Of a stretch of 64,000 nucleotides of DNA, positions 36,169 to 45,576 are shown one piece after another. Each line of letters opens with the position of its first letter. Positions within the stretch are counted from its first letter, which is position 1. A program made the translations under genes and the position numbers. The DNA comes from Candidatus Poribacteria bacterium (GTDB taxonomy: Bacteria > Poribacteria > WGA-4E > WGA-3G): positions 124,001-188,000 of the forward strand of contig JAJDWA010000029.1 of NCBI GenBank assembly GCA_022825825.1, written 5' to 3'. The notes beneath the pieces were generated by a model that did not search any database, was not told the origin of the DNA, and was given only the letters and a program-made list of their open reading frames with translations.

Positions 36169-37188
36169 CTATGCAATTCCGAGATATTTATCTCTTCCTT
36201 TCACGAGCGCTTCTATTTTTCGGTCAACAACGGAACGTTGCAGCATCCAAAAACCACAATCTGGATGTACCCACCCAACGCGTCCTGAACCCAACATCTT
36301 TTCTGCTTTTTCTATGCTTGATGCAACATCATCAGGTGTTTCAACCGGATTGACTTTGACGTCAATTACGCCAATACCAAGTTTAATCTCTGCAGAAACC
36401 TCTTTGAGTGCCTCAAGATCAGCATCAGGGCGATGTGCCAATTCTAAAACAAGATGGTCACACCGAAGCATATTCAGGAAGTCAATAAGCGCACGCCAAC
36501 CCCCTTTCTGGATAACTTGCCCTCCATAGTTGCCGAAACAGAAATGAACAGCCTTTTCTCCTTCAAACGCATCAAGCACAATATTTATTGCTTTAGCGGC
36601 ACGAGGACCGTCTTGAGGGTTTCCGGGTATATTTGCTTCATCAATTTGAAGGCACGCACAATTAAGTTCTTGCACTTGTGCAGCCAGGACTTCTGCCAAT
36701 GCATTGAGTAATGCGTCAAAATCACCGTAGTGTTTATCCAATAGTGTCCGAGCAAGCATATATGGACTCGTTACTGTAAACTTAATATCCCTTCCAGCAA
36801 CACCCACAGCACGCTCACAATCAGAAACAAGGTTTAACGATCCTTCTCCTAATGCACTTTCAACAACGCCTGCGGGTTTTGCCCGAAATGACATCGTTTG
36901 CATCTGCCGAAACTCTGACCATTCTTGCCGTCCAACTTCTGAGCGGACACCCGAAAGGGGGCGAATAAAATAGTCAATCATTCCATTCGTATCAGGATGA
37001 TTGACATCAAAACGATAGAGTTCACCGTCGGTGGGTAGATCAATACCGTGTTGCCGTTGAATATCTACTACGACGCGTGTAGCATCAATCAGTGCTTGTT
37101 CTGTTGGTGTAGACTGGAGCCATGCTGGAACAGGATAAGAACCAACCGTCGTAGTTAAAATCTCCAGGCTATTTGTTGCGTTTTTCAA
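36169..37188 (-). CDS. MetE-like cobalamin-independent methionine synthase family protein
   Basis: A 339-residue protein of the MetE C-terminal-type family (methionine synthase II, uroporphyrinogen decarboxylase-like barrel). TTVGSYPVPAW begins it, PTDGELYRFD follows, and zinc-binding elements are visible as His/Cys in VHFCFGNYGG and Cys in WVHPDCGF. Lone catalytic-domain forms of this size move methyl groups from a methyl donor to a thiol, often not homocysteine itself. The start is TTG at 37188. It is the third gene of an operon behind a dioxygenase and a lipoprotein, 24 bases after the latter. Confidence 0.8.
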   Translation of the reverse strand: MKNATNSLEILTTTVGSYPVPAWLQSTPTEQALIDATRVVVDIQRQHGIDLPTDGELYRFDVNHPDTNGMIDYFIRPLSGVRSEVGRQEWSEFRQMQTMSFRAKPAGVVESALGEGSLNLVSDCERAVGVAGRDIKFTVTSPYMLARTLLDKHYGDFDALLNALAEVLAAQVQELNCACLQIDEANIPGNPQDGPRAAKAINIVLDAFEGEKAVHFCFGNYGGQVIQKGGWRALIDFLNMLRCDHLVLELAHRPDADLEALKEVSAEIKLGIGVIDVKVNPVETPDDVASSIEKAEKMLGSGRVGWVHPDCGFWMLQRSVVDRKIEALVKGRDKYLGIA

Positions 37189-37212
37189 TTATCAGATACC
37201 TTTTCTGCGATC

Positions 37213-38217
37213 TCAATCATTTACAAGTTCATAGGATTCAAGTTCAAATTCCGCTTCGACCGGCACTCCAACCCGTGTTTGAGATTGTGTAAATTTAATT
37301 ATACCGACATCCGGGGCAACCCATTTTTGGACAATAGTAGTGTCAAGGGAAAAATCCAGAACGTCAGGATCATATACCCAGCGAAACGATTCTTGAACCT
37401 GAAACACGTTCTTAAAAGTGCCAGCGGGGACAGTGACCGTCTCCTCAGAAAGCACCTCAAATTCATCAATGCCGCTATCTAATGGGAAAAGCTCGGGAGC
37501 CAATTTTGCCTCAAAATTGACATGCCATTTCCGACCTACGAAGAGTGGAAATTTGTACAAAGGTAGAAATGGGACAAACATCATTGTGTCCTCTGAGCCG
37601 GGAGTAACATTTGTTGCATGCTGAACAACAGCTGAAATCTTACCTTCTTCGTCAATAGTATTTCCCAGATAAGAATAACTAACAACGTTCTCCAAACCTT
37701 CCGCTGTACTGGTTTTTTGAAGGACAAAACTCTCGACAGTTTTTCCGCCTTTCAGTTGAATCTGTATAGTATCTATGATTTCAAAGACAACTTGTGTGCC
37801 TTCTGCATCCCGGTATCGCCAGATATTTCCTACTGCTAAAGGATAATAGTTGCCGGATCGAGTCCGCCAAACCTGAATATCAAGTGTGCTTGTTATAGAC
37901 TTTTCACCATCACTAACGGTCACCTGAATCTGGTATTTGCGCTCAGTTTCTGGTGCGTTCCAGATTGCACCTGATGCATCCCCCTTTATTTCTCCATCGG
38001 TTGCCGACCATGTGTAAGTCAAAATATCATGCTCAAGGTCAATTGCTTGTAGTTGAATAGAGACTTGTGCACCTGGATCGACTATCTCCGATTCTGCTTC
38101 AAAAATTGAAATCACCGGTGCAAGATTCTTAGGTCCCGTTTCATCGGTGCCGCAACCGACTAAAACCGTATGAAAAAATAAGCAGAGAAAAATCCAAGCA
38201 CAACGGACGCTTTTCAT
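37213..38217 (-). CDS. Lipoprotein with Ig/PKD-like domain
   Basis: A 334-residue protein with a signal peptide ending in the lipobox-like VGCG (about residues 20-23), so it is probably lipid-anchored. Residues about 33-117 form a cadherin/PKD-like beta-sandwich (PVISIFEAESEIVDPGAQV, LTYTWSATDGEI), followed by a domain of about 200 residues with a YYPLAVGNIWRYRD start, which recurs in uncharacterised secreted proteins. Function unknown. Its ATG overlaps the stop of the upstream dioxygenase gene (ATGA), so translation is coupled. Confidence 0.7.
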   Translation of the reverse strand: MKSVRCAWIFLCLFFHTVLVGCGTDETGPKNLAPVISIFEAESEIVDPGAQVSIQLQAIDLEHDILTYTWSATDGEIKGDASGAIWNAPETERKYQIQVTVSDGEKSITSTLDIQVWRTRSGNYYPLAVGNIWRYRDAEGTQVVFEIIDTIQIQLKGGKTVESFVLQKTSTAEGLENVVSYSYLGNTIDEEGKISAVVQHATNVTPGSEDTMMFVPFLPLYKFPLFVGRKWHVNFEAKLAPELFPLDSGIDEFEVLSEETVTVPAGTFKNVFQVQESFRWVYDPDVLDFSLDTTIVQKWVAPDVGIIKFTQSQTRVGVPVEAEFELESYELVND

Positions 38218-38957
38218 GCGTTAAACTCCTTGCCACGTAACACTTCTCGAGATTGTGATGTGCCGTTTCCAGTAACATTATAAGCAAATGTGTTCATTAA
38301 CCTGTCATTTTCTGACTCGTTCGGTGCTGAACCGTGAATGATGAGCGCGTTAAAAAACACCCCATCTCCCGCTTCCATTTCCACAGCAACAGCATCCTCG
38401 CGTTCCTGATAGTGTCCGGGGAGAAACACACCAAACGTCTGCTGTTTGCGTTCATGCTCCTGCAAACCCCAATTGTGGCTTCCGGGCACAAACTGGATGC
38501 ATCCATTTTCAAGGTTTGCCTCGCTAATTGCCAATTGGCAGTTGATCATCACAGGTTTGTTGTTATCATTTTTCCAATAGGCATAATCTTGGTGCCATGG
38601 GATAGCTGTGCCGTCACCGCCAGCCTTCGGAAGCAGTTTGCTGTGATACAGTGAAATATCTGGTCCCATCATCGCTTCCAGCACATCAAGGACATCATCG
38701 GAACGCAGGAGTTTATTAAGCGTAGGACTTACCAGTTCACTATGCATTAGTTGCTTTATGAGTGGTGGATGGTCGGGATCATCTTCGTATACTTCCCACG
38801 AAATGCCTATGCCTTGCGTAGGATTTTCTGCCATACGGTTATGAATATCATCAATTTCCACCATAATTTTTGTTATGTCTTCGGAGGAAACGAGTCCTTT
38901 TTTTAGGAGATAACCGTTCTCCTCATAAAATTGTATCTCTTTATCTGTAATTCCCAT
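38214..38957 (-). CDS. Phytanoyl-CoA dioxygenase family protein
   Basis: A 247-residue Fe(II)/2-oxoglutarate oxygenase of the PhyH family. The iron ligands are His122-x-Asp124 (WHQDY) and His208 (IIHGSAPN), with Arg219 after it. It starts the operon with the lipoprotein and the MetE-like gene. Its substrate is unknown; it shares only family-level similarity with the PhyH gene at 21575. Upstream AAGGAAC is the ribosome-binding site. Confidence 0.9.
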   Translation of the reverse strand: MGITDKEIQFYEENGYLLKKGLVSSEDITKIMVEIDDIHNRMAENPTQGIGISWEVYEDDPDHPPLIKQLMHSELVSPTLNKLLRSDDVLDVLEAMMGPDISLYHSKLLPKAGGDGTAIPWHQDYAYWKNDNNKPVMINCQLAISEANLENGCIQFVPGSHNWGLQEHERKQQTFGVFLPGHYQEREDAVAVEMEAGDGVFFNALIIHGSAPNESENDRLMNTFAYNVTGNGTSQSREVLRGKEFNA

Positions 38958-39054
38958 GTGAAGTTCCTTAGAAAGTAAGATTTATAATGAATTATAAACC
39001 ATATTTTGAAAAAAATCAAGGTATTTGCTTGGGCTATATTACTAAACGTATAAC

Positions 39055-39081
39055 GACTGAAAAAGGTTTACCTTTTCAGTC
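39055..39081. terminator. Short hairpin, GACTGAAAAAGG/CCTTTTCAGTC
   Basis: An 11-base-pair stem with one bulged A and a TTTA loop (arms 39055-39066 and 39071-39081). It lies between two minus-strand genes, next to the larger hairpin at 39105. Confidence 0.4.
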
Positions 39082-39104
39082 TGTACCCAAAATTAGCATT
39101 GAAC

Positions 39105-39154
39105 AAAATAGGTGGTTGATGTGCTTCTAAGAAGACACATCAACCACCTATTTT
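39105..39154. terminator. Long perfect hairpin terminator
   Basis: A 19-base perfect inverted repeat (39105-39123 and 39136-39154) with a further pairing CTTC/GAAG in the loop, followed by a run of T on the plus side and preceded by A on the other. It can end transcription from the minus-strand sorting-domain gene. Confidence 0.7.
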
Positions 39155-39203
39155 TTGGCGTGAATGCATTCCAATTACAAGTATTAGGATTTAGCAGTTT
39201 TAC

Positions 39204-40195
39204 CTACTTCATAATCAACATTTTTCGCGTTGCAGAAAAATCTCCTGCTTTAAGCGTATAGAAATAGAGACCACTTGCAACACGCTCCCCAAACTCGTTT
39301 TTACCATCCCAATGTGCTGCACGGCTCTTGCTTTGGTAGATACCAACAGACTGATGCCCTAAGTCTAATTCTCGGACTAATTGCCCATGTGCAGTATAGA
39401 TGGAAATTGTGATTTCGGAAGGTTCTGCTAATTGATACGGTATCCAGGTTTCTGGGTTGAACGGGTTTGGATAATTCGGTAAGAGCACCGCCTTTTTCGG
39501 TGGCAAAGCCATAAGTAATTGTTCTAAGAAGCGAATACCTCTTTGCGAGATCACATCTGTGCGATTTAACTGTTGTGCTTGAGCGATCCATTTTTGCACT
39601 TGCGCCCTTGTAGGTGCGATCTCCAGATCGCCGCTATACCAAGTGGGAGGCGCGCCTGCAACCGTATTCTCTAAACACTCGCAACGAACACCAAGTCCTG
39701 AATATCGACGACACCATCTTCATTGACATCCGCTGCATTTTCTCCTATCTGCCCGAAGTTCATGGCAACGAACACCAAGTCCTGAATCGTTACGCTGCCG
39801 TCGGCATTGACATCTGCCTCGAGACGTGCCGACTCAGTAGCCCCAGTATCTACTTTCCAGATACGAATAGTGTCATCGTATCCACCACTCGCGATGATGC
39901 GTCCATTTGAACTAAACGCTACACTATTGACATAATCTGTATGTCCTTCGAGGGTTTGTAAAAGTCTCCCAGTAGTAGCATTCCAAAGATAGATATTGTC
40001 ATCATCACTTCCACCAGCAATGATACGACCATTTGGACTGAACGCCACATCATTTATGTCCCTTGTATGTTCTACAAGTGTTTGCTTGTAGTTTCTAGTG
40101 ATAATATCCCAAAGGCGAATCGTATTATTGTCACTGCCACTTGTTATGATGCGCCCATTTGGACTGAACACTACACTATTGAGTTGAACACGCAA
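39204..40195 (-). pseudogene. Broken WD40-dockerin-type IX sorting protein
   Basis: Two adjacent frames together form one typical protein: WD40 repeats (40195 down to about 39810), two dockerin-like calcium loops (DVNADGSVT and DVNEDGVVD), then, after a frame change near 39675-39680, a linker beginning VAGAPPTWYSG and a C-terminal FlgD-Ig/type IX-like domain with LPNYPNPFNPETWIPYQL (39204 end). The frame break is one missing base, judged from the match to the usual order of this protein type. The N-terminus is missing too: the first frame starts at a TTG and has an in-frame stop just upstream, without a signal peptide. It is therefore a decayed copy, or the site of a sequencing error. Confidence 0.65.
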
Positions 40196-40698
40196 TCTCT
40201 GGTGTCAAAAGATGTCGCATCGTCAAAGACAAGTTGCGTAACTGGAAAAAAGGGTTTGATGATCTTGTCATGGAAACTTGTTGTGGTTTGCACAACTTTC
40301 GACTAAACTTTCGGGCCTTGGTGTTATGAAATACCTCCTGATTAAATCATTATAATGTCTATTAATTGTCAAGTGTAATTTATTCAGCCTATTTATAACT
40401 ACTATAGTTTGGACAATTTTTAAGGTTCTTGAGTAATTGTTTGGATTAATAGAATCGCTTTTGACATCAATATCGGTTTATTGATACACCTGTCGTCCCG
40501 CTGGGGCTAAAGAGAGGTTGTTCACGATGTTCTTATTAACTGTTTTAGTCGAAATGTCGCGAGCTGGAGATCGCTAGGACAAGAAGATACCTTTGGTGGA
40601 AGGTAGAACTATTAGAGAATTGAATGACTCTGCTATTGCAACGAAATTAGTTTACTTCTGTTGTAAACGCTGCTACAATACCCAATACATAAGAATGA
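40196..40698. promoter_or_regulatory. Intergenic region with remnant coding sequence and a promoter
   Basis: This 503-base gap holds no convincing gene. The part next to the WD40 pseudogene is likely its eroded 5' end. Near 40651-40679 a promoter-like pair TTTACT (40651-40656) and TACAAT (40674-40679) with a 17-base spacer lies just before the MazG-like gene. Confidence 0.45.
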
Positions 40699-41058
40699 AT
40701 GGATGTCTTTATGGAATACACACTCGAAAATTGCCAAAAAATTGTAGACGACTGGGTTAACACGTTTGGCGTGCGTTATTTCTCAGAATTAACCAATACG
40801 GCTATTCTCATGGAAGAGGTAGGCGAGTTAGCAAGGATAATGGCGCGTCAATATGGTGAACAGAGTTTTAAAGAGAATGAGACAGATTTGGACCTGGCTG
40901 AAGAAATGGCAGATATTTTGTTTGTTCTCCTCTGTTTAGCAAATCAAACAGGGGTTCAGCTTGAGGAAGCGTTCAAAAAGTCAATGCAGAAAAAAACAGA
41001 CCGGGATAAGGAACGGCATATCAAAAATCCGAAGCTTCGAGAAGATAGTGGGAATTGA
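40699..41058 (+). CDS. MazG-like nucleotide pyrophosphohydrolase
   Basis: A 119-residue all-alpha nucleoside triphosphate pyrophosphohydrolase of the MazG-like type. It probably hydrolyses non-canonical or excess NTPs to NMPs and pyrophosphate. The metal-binding signature is present: Glu39-Glu40-x-x-Glu43 (MEEVGEL) and Glu68-Glu69-x-x-Asp72 (EEMADIL), which ligate magnesium in the family. A Met at residue 5 (40711) is an alternative start. The stop is one base before the next gene's ATG, so the two are cotranscribed although their functions look unrelated. Confidence 0.8.
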   Translation: MDVFMEYTLENCQKIVDDWVNTFGVRYFSELTNTAILMEEVGELARIMARQYGEQSFKENETDLDLAEEMADILFVLLCLANQTGVQLEEAFKKSMQKKTDRDKERHIKNPKLREDSGN

Positions 41059-41059
41059 A

Positions 41060-43789
41060 ATGTTTAATAAAGGGATTCAATTATTAGCGTTAACCCTCCT
41101 TTTTGTGCTCAGTGGTTGCACTATCTTTCCAAATACAAAGTCCAACTCACCAGCGATTGTAGACCCACTGATAGAAGGGAATCGGCAGTGGCGTGAACAT
41201 ACAGAAGTAGGTGATACTGCGCTGCAACAGGGACATCTACGAGATGCGCTTGATGCCTATCAAGCCGCTGTAAAAATTCGCCCGAATTCAAACGTAGTCC
41301 AGTATAAAATAGCGGAAATTTACTTTCAACTTGAGGAATATGAAAATGCGCGGGATGCTTTTGTAGCTTTCCTTGAATTAGAACCAAACCATATTATCGC
41401 ACTTAACTATGTTGGATACATTTTTGAAAAACTGAATAACTATGAAAGCGCAGCGCAATACTATGAGCGAGTCCTCAATATTTCAAAAGATAACCTTTAT
41501 GCGTTAAATCACCTCGGTTTAGCATATAAACAGTTAAACCGACTTGATGAGGCTGAAGCACAACTCCGAAAGGCATTAGTACTTGATCCAAACTGCAATA
41601 GTCCAGATTGCGAAAATTTGCACAATTACTTAGGCTTAATCCATCTACAGCGAGGTGAGATCGGTGAGGCTATTGCGGAACTGCGGGAATCGATCCGCTT
41701 GTTTCCACAGGATATTTGGGCACGGCAGCGCCTCGGTTCACTCTACGAGGACCACCAACGTTATTTTGAAGCACAGCTCCAATATCAGCAGCTCCTACAA
41801 GTTGACCCCGACAACCTACTTGCTGTGACGCGGTTACAAGCAATAGCACAGCTGATTTCTACACCGATTCAAGCTGTAACAGTCCCTCCTGTTCCCATCC
41901 TCAATCCTGACGTTTCCCAAATCATCGCCAATGCACCTACTGCAAACGATTATCCGAATGCTGATGTCATTATTCTATTCAACCATTTCAGTCATGATGT
42001 TTTGCCAACTGGGCAGTCGCGTTATACGACACATCAAGTTGTTAAAATTTTAAATGAAAGAGGCATACAAAAATATGGTGACATTGCTATTCCTTACCAA
42101 CCGAATTCGCAGAATATTGAAGTTAACATTGCCCGAACGTTTGTCCCTGATGGCACGGTGCGGACACCCCCCGATGAAGCCTACAACGATGTAACCCCAC
42201 CCGGTCTGTTATCTTACAATCTTTATTCAGATATGATGTGGCGAGTGATTTCTATGGTCGGACTTGCACCGGGGGTCTGTATTGAATATCAGGTGACACT
42301 CGAAGATAAATTAGAAAACGTAACAGGCAACAAAACTTGGATTACGGGTGGATACAACTTTCAATCCTCAGAGGTAACACTTGAAACGATTTATGCACTC
42401 AGATTACGACAAGAACGACACCTTCAATGGAAAACGGATAACTTTGAAATTGAACCGGAAATATCGAACGAGGAAAACGGGATTGTTCAATATATTTGGC
42501 GGACTGGTGAAATGCCAGCACTGAAGTTAGAAGAAGGTATGCCTCATATCAACGACATCGCACCGCGATTAAGTTTTTCTTCAATTGCATCTTGGGACGA
42601 TGTATATAAGTGGTATAAAGACCTCGCAAAGGGGCGGGACGCTCCTGATGAACATCTACAGAAAACTGTCCAAAAACTCACAGAAAATCTAACAACTGAT
42701 GAGGCAATGATTCGGGCGATATACCATTTTGTGGCAAAACATATTCGCTATGTTGGAATTGAACTCGGCCAGAGTGCGTATCAACCTTCTCCTGCCGTTG
42801 AGGTGTTACAGAAACGGTATGGTGATTGTAAGGATAAAACGACATTGCTTATAGCGATGTTGGACCTCGTTGGTATTAAAGCGTATCCAGTTATGATAAG
42901 CACGTCACCATATCAGCGGATTGATAGGACATTGCCATCCCTTAGCCAGTTTAACCATATAATCGCTGCTATTCCTAACGGCAAGGAAAACTATATATGG
43001 TTGGATCCGACCTCAAGCACTTGTAGTTATGGTGATTTACCGCACAGTGATCAAGGACGTACAGGATTACTTATCGGGGATACACGCGGTACCTTTGTAA
43101 ATATACCTATTTATCCGGCAGAGTCCAACAAGCTCAGGTCCACAACGGAATTGTGGCTAAATAGAAACGGAGATGTACATGGAAAAATTCGCATTCACAT
43201 GACCGGACAATACAGTATAGATACACGTTGGGCATATCAGCAGATTCCTCCTACTGAATGGGAAGACACTTTGGCATCTGAACTAAGTCAGCAATTTCCA
43301 AATATCCAAGTAGACTCTGTTACCATATCCGAATTAGACAATCTTGACGTCCCTATTGAAATTACAGTCAAATTTCATGTTGAAAATTACGTTATACATT
43401 TAAAAAAACAGAAACTTCTGCCATTGCCAATTGATGAGTTTGCGGATTATGCGGAAATTGTTGCTGCGTCGGAACGAACCTATCCACTTGACTTAAGCTA
43501 TCCGATGCAAATTGAGAAAACAATCCGGATTCACCTGCCAGATAGCTGGAATGCTGTGTTGCCCCCTGATTTTGAACACGCTACAAGTTTTGCGGCGATG
43601 AAGAGACAGTATAGTCAACATGAAAACTTAGTTACTTACCACCTTACTTGGACATTAAAACAACGTACGATTCCGGCAACAGCTTACGCAAGCGCAAAAC
43701 AATTTTTTAATCGACTTGCCAGTGAAGACGGGAGTCGTTTATTACTAAATACAGGAAATGATAATGTTTCTGTATCAAAATCTGACTAA
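41060..43789 (+). CDS. TPR, DUF3857 and transglutaminase-like lipoprotein
   Basis: A 909-residue lipoprotein. It has a signal peptide with lipobox LSGC (about residue 19) and TPR repeats (about 40-260: ALDAYQAAVKIRPN, YYERVLNISKDN, ALVLDPN). A DUF3857 domain follows (about 310-480), then a transglutaminase-like domain (about 540-680) whose catalytic triad is readable as Cys in YGDCKDK, His in QFNHIIAA and Asp in WLDPTSS. The C-terminal part is beta-rich. Such proteins are periplasmic and may crosslink or cleave peptides. The ATG at 41060 follows the MazG stop by one base and fits the lipoprotein signal; the longer frame upstream is rejected. Confidence 0.8.
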   Translation: MFNKGIQLLALTLLFVLSGCTIFPNTKSNSPAIVDPLIEGNRQWREHTEVGDTALQQGHLRDALDAYQAAVKIRPNSNVVQYKIAEIYFQLEEYENARDAFVAFLELEPNHIIALNYVGYIFEKLNNYESAAQYYERVLNISKDNLYALNHLGLAYKQLNRLDEAEAQLRKALVLDPNCNSPDCENLHNYLGLIHLQRGEIGEAIAELRESIRLFPQDIWARQRLGSLYEDHQRYFEAQLQYQQLLQVDPDNLLAVTRLQAIAQLISTPIQAVTVPPVPILNPDVSQIIANAPTANDYPNADVIILFNHFSHDVLPTGQSRYTTHQVVKILNERGIQKYGDIAIPYQPNSQNIEVNIARTFVPDGTVRTPPDEAYNDVTPPGLLSYNLYSDMMWRVISMVGLAPGVCIEYQVTLEDKLENVTGNKTWITGGYNFQSSEVTLETIYALRLRQERHLQWKTDNFEIEPEISNEENGIVQYIWRTGEMPALKLEEGMPHINDIAPRLSFSSIASWDDVYKWYKDLAKGRDAPDEHLQKTVQKLTENLTTDEAMIRAIYHFVAKHIRYVGIELGQSAYQPSPAVEVLQKRYGDCKDKTTLLIAMLDLVGIKAYPVMISTSPYQRIDRTLPSLSQFNHIIAAIPNGKENYIWLDPTSSTCSYGDLPHSDQGRTGLLIGDTRGTFVNIPIYPAESNKLRSTTELWLNRNGDVHGKIRIHMTGQYSIDTRWAYQQIPPTEWEDTLASELSQQFPNIQVDSVTISELDNLDVPIEITVKFHVENYVIHLKKQKLLPLPIDEFADYAEIVAASERTYPLDLSYPMQIEKTIRIHLPDSWNAVLPPDFEHATSFAAMKRQYSQHENLVTYHLTWTLKQRTIPATAYASAKQFFNRLASEDGSRLLLNTGNDNVSVSKSD

Positions 43790-43871
43790 AACCCTATAAG
43801 ACAGAATACATATTTGTATAAAGTAAATTCGTTATTATCCTATTCTTGCTTTAAAAAGAGGTGTCTATTTT

Positions 43872-45476
43872 ATGAGTGAAAACAGAAAACCAAATATAGT
43901 TTTTATTTTAAACGATGATATGGGCTTTTCGGACTTAGGATGTTATGGTGGAGAAGTTCGAACGCCAAATTTAGACCGACTCGCCGCGGGCGGACTTCGG
44001 TTCACGCAGTTTTACAATACCGCACGGTGTTGTCCTTCTCGTGCGTCAATGCTTACGGGGCTTCACCCACATCAAACCGGTGTTGGACACATGATGGGTG
44101 ACGATGGGTTAGAAGGCTATCGTGGAGACCTAAATGACCGTTGTATCACGATTGCAGATGCTGTCCGTTCAGAGGGCTACGGCACTTATATGAGTGGCAA
44201 ATGGCATATCTCCCGACACACCGGTCCAGACGGTCCTAAACATAGCTGGCCCTGTCAACGTGGTTTTGACCAATACTATGGCATTATTACCGGTGCTGCG
44301 AATTTTTGGAAGCCAAATACTTTAACCAGAGATAACACACGTATAGAAAGCGATGAACTTCCAGAAGGGTATTTCCTCACCGATGCTATCAGCGATGAAG
44401 CAGTAAAATATATTCAGAATCACCATGATAAGAAAGCGGATAGTCCGTTCTTTACTTATGTAGCATACACGGCACCGCATTGGCCACTCCATGCCCACGA
44501 AGAGGACATCGCTGAATACAATGGACGGTTCGCTGCTGGCTGGGATGAGCTACGGGAAGAGCGGTTATCACGGATGCGTGAGATGAAGATTTTGGATGAA
44601 TCGTGGCGATTGACAGACCGCGACCCGTCACAGCGTCCCTGGAGCGAAGCTGAATATAAGGAGTGGAATCAACGGCGTATGGAGGTCTATGCCGCACAAA
44701 TCACCCGCATGGATGCAGGCATCGGACGAATTATTAACACGCTTGAAGAAACGGGGCAATTAGATAACACACTTATTCTGTTTTTAGCCGATAACGGTGG
44801 TTGCGCGGAAGAACTCGGTGGTCCACCCGCGAAACGGGATGGCGGTTCACTCATCAGCACACAAACAACCTCTGATGGAAAGCCTGTCTATCGTGGTAAC
44901 GATCCGAGCATCATGCCTGGCCCTGAGACTACCTATCAGAGTTATGGGGTTCCGTGGGCCAATCTGTCTAATACACCGTTCCGTTTATACAAGCACTGGG
45001 TGCATGAGGGAGGTATCGCTACGCCGCTGATCGCGCATTGGCCTGATGCTATTAAATCAGCAGGCGAACTGCGTCATCAACCTGGGCAACTTCCCGATAT
45101 TATGGCAACGTGTCTTGAAGTTTCAGGTGCTACCTATCCCGAAGAACACGAGGGCAAACCGATTCTGCCGTTAGAAGGAACAAGTTTAGTGCCGATTTTC
45201 GATGATAAAGACAACGGTAAAGACATCCTTCTGTGGGAACACGAAGGCAATTGTGCTGTCCGCCAAGGAGATATGAAACTTGTCTGTAGATTCCCCGGTG
45301 ATTGGGAACTTTATGATCTGCAAGCAGAACGTACAGAGATCAACAATATTGCTGACAAACATCCACAAAAGGTAAAGGAATTAGATGGCCTGTATCAAGA
45401 CTGGGCAAATCGCTGCTTTATCTATCCTTGGGATAAACTCGGAGAACACCGTAGACAGCGTCGGCAGCAGAGATAA
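43872..45476 (+). CDS. Arylsulfatase-type sulfatase
   Basis: A 534-residue type I sulfatase that removes sulfate from a sugar or aryl ester. The N-terminus contains the metal site NDDMGFSDLGCYG, and the catalytic motif C53-x-P-S-R (CCPSR, residues 53-57) is the substrate of formylglycine-generating enzyme, which must be supplied elsewhere. MSGKWH gives further active-site Lys/His residues, and LFLADNGGC another. No signal peptide is visible, so it may act in the cytoplasm or leave by another route. GAGGTG lies 9-14 bases before the ATG. It is flanked by a strong terminator. Confidence 0.93.
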   Translation: MSENRKPNIVFILNDDMGFSDLGCYGGEVRTPNLDRLAAGGLRFTQFYNTARCCPSRASMLTGLHPHQTGVGHMMGDDGLEGYRGDLNDRCITIADAVRSEGYGTYMSGKWHISRHTGPDGPKHSWPCQRGFDQYYGIITGAANFWKPNTLTRDNTRIESDELPEGYFLTDAISDEAVKYIQNHHDKKADSPFFTYVAYTAPHWPLHAHEEDIAEYNGRFAAGWDELREERLSRMREMKILDESWRLTDRDPSQRPWSEAEYKEWNQRRMEVYAAQITRMDAGIGRIINTLEETGQLDNTLILFLADNGGCAEELGGPPAKRDGGSLISTQTTSDGKPVYRGNDPSIMPGPETTYQSYGVPWANLSNTPFRLYKHWVHEGGIATPLIAHWPDAIKSAGELRHQPGQLPDIMATCLEVSGATYPEEHEGKPILPLEGTSLVPIFDDKDNGKDILLWEHEGNCAVRQGDMKLVCRFPGDWELYDLQAERTEINNIADKHPQKVKELDGLYQDWANRCFIYPWDKLGEHRRQRRQQR

Positions 45477-45502
45477 AACGGTTACTTAATACAGCATAAT
45501 AG

Positions 45503-45542
45503 AAAAATACGGGCGGGTATTTTCATATCCGCCCGTATTTTT
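45503..45542. terminator. Bidirectional terminator after sulfatase and WD40 genes
   Basis: A 14-base perfect stem (45503-45516, AAAAATACGGGCGG; 45529-45542, CCGCCCGTATTTTT) with a 12-base loop lies between the sulfatase gene and the convergent WD40 gene. A tracts and T tracts on both sides allow termination either way. Confidence 0.85.
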
Positions 45543-45576
45543 GTGATGTGCTGCTATCGAATTTATTTTCACAGTC

